This document shows, in pieces, positions 1-4,330 of a stretch of DNA of 7,057 nt. The position numbers were made by a program, and so were the translations under genes. The stretch's first letter is position 1. Every line of letters begins with the position of its first letter. Under the pieces are notes generated by a model that saw only the letters and a program-made list of their open reading frames with translations, made no database searches and was not told the DNA's origin. Source of the stretch: Spirochaetota bacterium (GTDB lineage: Bacteria; Spirochaetota; UBA4802; UBA5550); assembly GCA_022704585.1 (NCBI GenBank), contig JAKJGD010000105.1:1-7057 (forward strand), written 5' to 3'.

Positions 1-696
1 TCCGTCCCGTACGTTTTCAAGGTAGAGCGCGATCACAGTCGTGTTGTCATGGCTGAAATATTCTATCAGGTCAGCCTCGTCCACGTCCGACTTGTTGCCG
101 ATGCTCACCATCTTGTTAAGACCGACGATATCGTCCATGATCGATTCGAGCACAACTACACCGACGCCGCCGCTCTGTATTATGTAGGAGATTCCGCCGG
201 CCTTATTGAAGACATCCACGATCTCCTGGTAGGCCCCGTAGAAACAGCAGAACCGCGCGTAAATATCCATAACGCCGAGGCAATTCGGGCCCATGATGCG
301 GATGCCGTGCTTCTTCACCGCGTCGTTTATCTCGGCCTGGAGCTTCCCGCCCTCCTCGCCCTGTTCTGAAAATCCCGCGCTCTCGATGACGATGCTTTTT
401 ATCCCTTTTTCACCGCATTCTTTTACGAAATGCGGAACCACGGCCGCCGGAGTGATGATGACCGCGAGGTCCACGCTGCCCGGTATGTCGAGTACCGAGG
501 TATATCCGGGACAACCATGTACCGCTTCCCCTTTCCTGTTTACAGCGTAAACGGGATGGGGGTACTGAATATAGTCGTTAAGACACTTGCAAATTGTGGC
601 ACCGAGATTGAAAGGTGCGTTTGACGCGCCGATAACTGCTACTGAAGACGGATTGAAAAAGCTATCAAGATAGGAATTAATTAATTTTACATTCAT
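1..696 (-). CDS. ADP-forming acyl/acetyl-CoA synthetase, N-terminal part (C-terminus beyond window)
   Basis: 232 codons are visible from ATG (694-696) to the left edge, with no stop. The protein starts MNVKLINSYLDSFFNPSSVA. Residues about 10-145 are a CoA-binding Rossmann domain: the opening FNPSSVAVIGAS (14-25) is the family glycine loop, with DLAVIITPA (76-84) and MGPNCLG (135-141) further on. From about 165 the succinyl-CoA-ligase-like domain begins, with IIQSGGVG (172-179) and SIGNKSDVDEADLIEYF (198-214), both family hallmarks. Known members convert acyl-CoA, ADP and phosphate to the free acid, CoA and ATP in the cytoplasm, or run in reverse to activate acids. The phosphorylated histidine and the ATP-grasp domain would lie beyond the window, so activity and substrate cannot be judged. 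The start is supported by GGAG seven bases upstream. The gene lies 99 bp downstream of a tetR gene and has its own promoter carrying a palindromic operator candidate. An acetyltransferase-fused protein-acylation enzyme cannot be excluded. Confidence 0.93.
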   Translation of the reverse strand, partial: MNVKLINSYLDSFFNPSSVAVIGASNAPFNLGATICKCLNDYIQYPHPVYAVNRKGEAVHGCPGYTSVLDIPGSVDLAVIITPAAVVPHFVKECGEKGIKSIVIESAGFSEQGEEGGKLQAEINDAVKKHGIRIMGPNCLGVMDIYARFCCFYGAYQEIVDVFNKAGGISYIIQSGGVGVVVLESIMDDIVGLNKMVSIGNKSDVDEADLIEYFSHDNTTVIALYLENVRDG

Positions 697-716
697 CGAG
701 ATACTCCACAAATAAC

Positions 717-731
717 GTAAACAATGTTTAC
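717..731. promoter_or_regulatory. Palindromic operator candidate (likely TetR-family site)
   Basis: GTAAACAATGTTTAC is a perfect inverted repeat: two 7-bp arms around one central base. It overlaps the last two bases of the -10 box of the acyl-CoA synthetase promoter and extends into the start region, where a bound dimer would block RNA polymerase. The nearest regulator gene is the TetR-family gene directly upstream, so that protein is the likely binder (inference). Size and symmetry suit a TetR-family dimer. No second copy was found in the tetR leader, so autoregulation through this motif is not supported. Confidence 0.7.
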
Positions 732-757
732 TCTAAAAAACACAGTTTAAGTGTCAA
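730..757 (-). promoter_or_regulatory. Sigma-70-type promoter of the acyl-CoA synthetase gene
   Basis: Read on the minus strand, a perfect -35 box TTGACA (752-757) is followed after 16 bp by TAGAGT (730-735), which matches four of six positions of the -10 consensus. The spacer is T-rich. Transcription would start near 722-724, giving a leader of roughly 25-30 bases that contains the GGAG ribosome-binding site. The palindrome at 717-731 sits over the -10 edge and probable start point, the usual layout for repression. Confidence 0.65.
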
Positions 758-767
758 GTAAATTTAC
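758..767. promoter_or_regulatory. Short palindrome GTAAATTTAC next to the -35 box
   Basis: This perfect 10-bp palindrome has the same GTAAA/TTTAC ends as the operator candidate at 717-731 but lacks the five central bases. It directly abuts the upstream side of the TTGACA box. It could be a secondary repressor contact or part of an AT-rich UP-like element. AT-rich DNA gives such palindromes by chance, so the call is tentative. Confidence 0.3.
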
Positions 768-795
768 AAAAAAAATCTAAATGTACAGAAATTGA

Positions 796-1410
796 TTATT
801 GTTGAGAAGGTATGTTTTTAAAGAGTCGCGCGAGATTTTCAGCAACCTGCGTGCGGTGCTTGAGCACCTCTTCATCGCTCTTGCCCGGATGGTTGCGGAA
901 AGTGGCCACTATACCTGTAAGCGCGGCAAACAGGGTGTGGGAGTGAAGGCGTATATTACCACTGACTTTCATCTTGCGAAATATGATGTCAAAATTATCC
1001 AGCATCTGCCTCTCGAGTACATTGAGCCTGTCGAACAGGTCCCTGTCGACAGAACCTTCCATGAAAAAATTCATGAGCATCCTGAAATACTGGTCATGCC
1101 GGGTGAAGTATTCTATGAATACGCGTGCGATTTCTTCGATAGCCCCGTCAGACGACTCGTCGATCGTCTTGTATATTCCCCCGAATACTTCCTGCACGCC
1201 GCGGTAAAACGTTTCGGCGAACAGGGACTGCTGGTCGGGAAAATGCCGGTAGATAAGCGCAGGCGATATGCCAGCCCTCTTCGCGATGACCCGCATGTTT
1301 ACCTTGTTAAAGGGCTTGGTGGCGAATTCCTTCTCCGCGGCATCGACAATGATGGTGCGACGCGCATCTTTTTCCTTTTCTTTAAGCTCTGATAGAGTGT
1401 TCTGTTCCAT
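796..1410 (-). CDS. TetR/AcrR-family transcriptional repressor
   Basis: This 204-residue protein has the usual TetR-family length and plan. Residues about 17-63 form the N-terminal DNA-binding domain: helix 1 (RRTIIVDAAEKEFATKPFNK), then the helix-turn-helix VIAKRAGISPALIYRHFPDQ (41-60), in which SPALIYRHF is the recognition-helix signature. The rest (about 64-200) is a helical ligand-binding and dimerisation domain rich in Phe, Met and Leu (for example FRMLMNFFMEG, 109-119), which suggests a hydrophobic pocket. The ligand is unknown; a fatty-acid or acyl-CoA type molecule is a guess from the downstream acyl-CoA synthetase. The start at 1408-1410 keeps all of helix 1, but the ribosome-binding site is weak (GAGG about 13 bases upstream). 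The gene reads in the same direction as the synthetase, separated by 99 bp that hold the operator candidate, so repression of that neighbour is the likely role. Confidence 0.93.
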   Translation of the reverse strand: MEQNTLSELKEKEKDARRTIIVDAAEKEFATKPFNKVNMRVIAKRAGISPALIYRHFPDQQSLFAETFYRGVQEVFGGIYKTIDESSDGAIEEIARVFIEYFTRHDQYFRMLMNFFMEGSVDRDLFDRLNVLERQMLDNFDIIFRKMKVSGNIRLHSHTLFAALTGIVATFRNHPGKSDEEVLKHRTQVAENLARLFKNIPSQQ

Positions 1411-1463
1411 GGTATCTGCATTGCCTCGATCGACGGTCTAACTGTGGGCAAATAACGGCAATA

Positions 1464-1469
1464 TGTCAA
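1464..1469 (-). promoter_or_regulatory. -35-like box upstream of tetR
   Basis: On the minus strand the sequence is TTGACA, a perfect -35 match about 55 bases before the tetR start. No good -10 box follows at 16-18 bp; the best is CACAGT at 1441-1446 (three of six matches, 17-bp spacer). An 8-bp palindrome TCGATCGA (1426-1433) lies between this box and the start codon. This would be a weak promoter or a chance match. Confidence 0.35.
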
Positions 1470-1477
1470 GAAATATC

Positions 1478-1494
1478 GGGGCCGTTACGGCCCT
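1478..1494 (-). terminator. GC-rich hairpin between the kinase and tetR, possible terminator
   Basis: GGGCCG (1479-1484) and CGGCCC (1488-1493) form a perfect 6-bp stem with loop TTA, extendable by a G-T pair. On the minus strand it is followed by ATATTTCTT, a poor U-tract. It lies about 86 bases beyond the kinase stop codon and just before the tetR -35 box, where a terminator would be expected. On the plus strand a TAATTTTT stretch lies about ten bases further on, but no plus-strand gene needs it. Confidence 0.4.
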
Positions 1495-1520
1495 GTCGGG
1501 ACTAATTTTTGCAGCTGAGG

Positions 1521-1586
1521 GGGGTCAGAGCATCCCCGGGGTCAGAGCCCCATGCCGGGGATCGGATCCGCAACCGGGGTCAGAGC
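1521..1586. repeat. Three copies of GGGGTCAGAGC
   Basis: The 11-bp motif GGGGTCAGAGC occurs at 1521-1531, 1538-1548 and 1576-1586, all in the same orientation. The middle copy lies in CCCCGGGGTCAGAGCCCC, which can fold as GGGG/CCCC around a TCAGAG loop. A perfect palindrome GGATCGGATCC (1559-1569) lies between copies two and three. The third copy contains the kinase stop codon (TGA, complement of 1580-1582). The pattern resembles small intergenic palindromic (REP-like) elements of the kind moved by IS200-like Y1 transposases; no transposase gene is in the window, so the class is inferred. Confidence 0.65.
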
Positions 1587-4072
1587 GACATCACCCGCGT
1601 GAGCTCACGCTCCAGCTCCTCGAGGTTGAAAGGCTTGGCCATGGCGCCGGCAAACCCGTACTTCGGGTAATCGACGATTATCGGGTCATCCGCATAACCG
1701 CTCGTCACTATAGCGCTGACGCCGGGATCAATCTTTTTTAAAACGTCGATGACCTTGTCGGCACCGATGCCTCCGGGAATGATAAGATCCAGGATGACAA
1801 CATCAAACGGAGTTCCGCCGTTTTTCGCTTCCTGGTATACCCGCGCAGCCTCCGCTCCATTGGCCGTCGTGACGACATCATACCCCAGATGGCGGAGGAG
1901 CTTGGCACCGAGGTCCAGGATGATCAGCTCGTCATCCATGAGGAGTATCCTTCCCCCGCCGGCTTTTTTGGCATGAGCGGCGCTCAACTTCAGTACCGCC
2001 TTCTGGCGGGATGCGGGAAGGTACACGCTGAAGGTGGAACCGGTTCCCCGCTCCGATTCGACCGCTATGTGCCCGTCATGCTTTTTAACGATCGAATAGC
2101 AAATGGCGAGCCCGAGGCCCGTTCCCGAAGACTTCGTCGAAAAATAGGGATCGAATATCCTGGGGATAATCTCACCGGGTATGCCATTGCCCTGGTCGAT
2201 TATCTGTATCTTTATATATTTACCATCCTGGAGCGGAAGGTGGTCCTTCTCGAGAACGACGACATTTTCGGCAGTGACGACAAGCTTTCCTCCGTCCGGC
2301 ATCGCCTGGCGCGCGTTCAGTATGAGGTTGTGGACAACCTGGGCGATCTGCCCGCGGTCGATGTCCGCGTCCCAGAGCGAATCGGGAACATCGCAGGTGC
2401 AGGAGATGGACGATCCGCGGAGCACAAAGTACGCCGTGTCCACGAGCAGGTTCTGGATCGAGGTGATCTTCCTGACCGGGCTGCCGCCGCGGGAAAAGGC
2501 CATGAGCTGGTGCGTGAGGTTGCGCGCCATGGACGAGGCCTTTTCCGCCTCGGTGAGTATGCCGTAGCCCGGGTCCTCGCGCGGGATCGTCACCTTCGCC
2601 AGGGATATGTTCCCGAGTATGGCCGTCAGCAGGTTATTGAAATCATGCGCGATCCCCGCGGCAAGGATGCCCAGGGACTCGATCTTGCTGACGCGCAGGA
2701 GTTCGTCTTCCGCCTGCTTGCGCCGCGAAATATCATGGGCGATGCCGCGCAGGCCGGTGACCGCGCCGGCCGAATCCGTGACCGGGTGGCAGCACATCTC
2801 GACCCAGAGCTCGGCACCGTCCTTCTTCACGAGCCGAAGCTGGTTGTCGCCGCAGATCGTTTCCATGAAAGACTTTGTGCTGAGCTCCGAAGCTTCCCTG
2901 CTCTGGCGGTGCCGGTAGAGGAAGTCCTCGATGTCACCATGGTAAATGAATTCGAGCATGTTTCGCCCGATCATCTCCTCCTGAGCGTAACCGGTGACCT
3001 TGCGCACGGCCGGGTTGACAAACAGGATGACCCCCTCCGGGTCGATGTTCAGCACCATGTCGTCTATCGTGTTGATCAGGTTCCGGTACTTGCGCTCGGA
3101 ATCCATGATGATCGTTTCCTGCCTGCTGCGTTTCTGGATCTCGGCCATGAGCTGCTCGTTCGCGCGGGCCAGCTCGGCAGTCCGCTCGGCGACCCTCGCC
3201 TCAAGCTCGATCCGGGACTTCCTGAGCTCGTCCTCGCACTCCGCATTCCTGGTGACGTCGCGCGTGACCGCCGTAACGAAGAGCGACCTGCCGCGGTCAT
3301 CGAAGGCCACCTTGCCCTGTACCTCCACGGTGCGCCACGAGCCGTCCCGGTGCAGGATGCGTGCCTGCAGGGAAAAGTCCGGGTTTGCCGGCCGGGCCGA
3401 AGAATAGGCATGGAGCAGGTCCCTCAGGCAGTCCTGGTGCAGGATGTCGATAATGCTCCCCCCTGCGAGATCGCTGTTCCGATACCCGAGGTTACGCATC
3501 AGCGACTGGCTGGTGAAGAGAATCGTCCCGTCCGTTGACAGGACGAAGAATATATCATTGGAAATCTCCACCAGGTACTGGTAATAATCGATGCACCTGA
3601 GGAGCGAGGCCTCGGACTTCTTGAGGTTCATGATGTCACGGATAACGCCAAGCGTACCGGTGAATTCCCTGTCCGAACCTTCCGCCTCCGAGTGGTACTG
3701 GCCGACGGCAATGACATTACAGCAGGCAACGATCTCCTTTTCCCTGTTCTTCACGATCGAGTGGTCTTTCGGTATGAGGCGGACCCTGAGGTCGCGGGTT
3801 ATCCTCTTTCCGGTGCGCCGCTCGTCGAACAGCTTCGGCGGCTCGGCGCCGGTCAGGGCGTTGACAACGAGGTTGTTTATGGCCGTGGTCCTCTGCACAT
3901 TATTGACATCGTCGGGATGGATCAGTATGCTGAAATGCTTGAAGATCAATTCCCCGGGCTCGTAGCCGAGGTTGCGGATCGAATTGTTGATGTATATGAA
4001 GTAACCCTCGGCGTCCAGCTTGTATATGATGTCCGGAAGCATGTGGACAATCGCTTCAAAATTCCGATTCAT
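1580..4072 (-). CDS. Soluble hybrid sensor histidine kinase (PAS-PAS-PAS-HisKA-HATPase-REC)
   Basis: An 830-residue hybrid kinase with no signal peptide or membrane segment, so it probably senses a cytoplasmic signal. PAS1 spans about 1-150 and has a long insert containing PPKLFDERRTGKR (78-90). PAS2 spans about 161-275 and PAS3 about 326-452. They are separated by a coiled coil (about 278-325) with the motif RVAERTAELARANEQL. The HisKA H-box GIAHDFNN places the phosphorylated histidine at H476; the HDFNN form is typical of NtrB-like kinases. The ATPase domain keeps its N box (HNLILNARQAM, N582/N586), G1 (DQGNG, D626), F box (FDPYFSTK) and G2 (GTGLGLA, 650-656). The C-terminal receiver (about 707-827) has D713/D714, phospho-acceptor D762 in VVILDLIIPGG, T790 and K813. 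All catalytic residues seen are intact. There is no HPt domain or output domain and no partner regulator nearby. The start has GAGGGG just upstream and a strong promoter at 4227-4256. The ligand is unknown. Confidence 0.95.
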   Translation of the reverse strand: MNRNFEAIVHMLPDIIYKLDAEGYFIYINNSIRNLGYEPGELIFKHFSILIHPDDVNNVQRTTAINNLVVNALTGAEPPKLFDERRTGKRITRDLRVRLIPKDHSIVKNREKEIVACCNVIAVGQYHSEAEGSDREFTGTLGVIRDIMNLKKSEASLLRCIDYYQYLVEISNDIFFVLSTDGTILFTSQSLMRNLGYRNSDLAGGSIIDILHQDCLRDLLHAYSSARPANPDFSLQARILHRDGSWRTVEVQGKVAFDDRGRSLFVTAVTRDVTRNAECEDELRKSRIELEARVAERTAELARANEQLMAEIQKRSRQETIIMDSERKYRNLINTIDDMVLNIDPEGVILFVNPAVRKVTGYAQEEMIGRNMLEFIYHGDIEDFLYRHRQSREASELSTKSFMETICGDNQLRLVKKDGAELWVEMCCHPVTDSAGAVTGLRGIAHDISRRKQAEDELLRVSKIESLGILAAGIAHDFNNLLTAILGNISLAKVTIPREDPGYGILTEAEKASSMARNLTHQLMAFSRGGSPVRKITSIQNLLVDTAYFVLRGSSISCTCDVPDSLWDADIDRGQIAQVVHNLILNARQAMPDGGKLVVTAENVVVLEKDHLPLQDGKYIKIQIIDQGNGIPGEIIPRIFDPYFSTKSSGTGLGLAICYSIVKKHDGHIAVESERGTGSTFSVYLPASRQKAVLKLSAAHAKKAGGGRILLMDDELIILDLGAKLLRHLGYDVVTTANGAEAARVYQEAKNGGTPFDVVILDLIIPGGIGADKVIDVLKKIDPGVSAIVTSGYADDPIIVDYPKYGFAGAMAKPFNLEELERELTRVMSL

Positions 4073-4226
4073 GAGCCCCTCAGAAAAGCAAAATTTTCTA
4101 ACTCGCAGCCGTGAAAGATCAGGTGAACAATCACAGCATTAACCCCCGCTAGAACCGACCCCCCAGTTTTTCGCGTCTTTAAAAAATAAGTATAAAAACG
4201 GCCCCCGCTACTGCTATTTGCATGAC
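4073..4226 (-). other. Long leader of the kinase gene
   Basis: About 150 bases separate the predicted kinase promoter from its start codon. The stretch alternates AT-rich parts with C-runs on the plus strand: CCCCCGCTA is repeated at 4143-4151 and 4202-4210, and a CCCCCC run sits at 4159-4164. A short inverted repeat AGAAAA/TTTTCT (4082-4099) lies just upstream of the ribosome-binding site. No ORF or recognised riboswitch was seen. Function unknown; it may be plain untranslated leader or remnants of a small mobile repeat. Confidence 0.35.
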
Positions 4227-4256
4227 AGTATACCCATAAAGAGAACAGCCGGTCAA
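4227..4256 (-). promoter_or_regulatory. Sigma-70-type promoter of the hybrid kinase
   Basis: On the minus strand, TTGACC (4251-4256; five of six matches) and TATACT (4227-4232; five of six matches) are separated by 18 bp. Transcription would start near 4219-4221, leaving a leader of about 145-150 bases. It is the best promoter match in the 258-bp gap between the helicase and the kinase, and indicates that the kinase is transcribed separately from the repair gene. Confidence 0.65.
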
Positions 4257-4267
4257 CTAAATATCTT

Positions 4268-4298
4268 CATAAATTGATAATAATCATATTAATTTATG
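4268..4298. repeat. AT-rich inverted repeat upstream of the kinase promoter
   Basis: Arms CATAAATT (4268-4275) and AATTTATG (4291-4298) are perfect complements. Inside them AATA/TATT can continue the pairing after a 3-base bulge. It lies about 12 bp upstream of the kinase -35 box and 33 bp past the helicase stop codon. It could be a regulator-binding site, an UP-like element or a weak 3' hairpin of the helicase transcript. It lacks a GC stem with a U-tract, so a standard terminator is unlikely. Confidence 0.45.
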
Positions 4299-4330
4299 CA
4301 TCCAGCCAATGGGGAAATGATGGTTTTTTA

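Noticed and set aside
49..369. 106-codon plus-strand frame at the left end
   Set aside because: It is antisense to the acyl-CoA synthetase, whose conserved blocks lie in the opposite strand over the same bases.
771..795. Rho-independent terminator after tetR
   Set aside because: There is a run of eight T on the minus strand just after the gene, but no GC-rich stem precedes it; the run is better seen as part of the AT-rich promoter region.
799..1392. 197-codon open frame on the plus strand
   Set aside because: It almost exactly mirrors the tetR gene, whose helix-turn-helix is clear. The antisense product resembles no known protein.
1521..1586. CRISPR-like array from the GGGGTCAGAGC copies
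   Set aside because: The repeats are only 11 bp, the spacings unequal (6 and 27 bp between copies), and there are no cas genes.
1889..3538. 549-codon open frame on the plus strand
   Set aside because: It is antisense to the hybrid kinase, whose motifs are intact throughout. The translation has no recognisable domain, is rich in Arg, Val, Asp and Gly as expected of GC-rich complements, and has no promoter.
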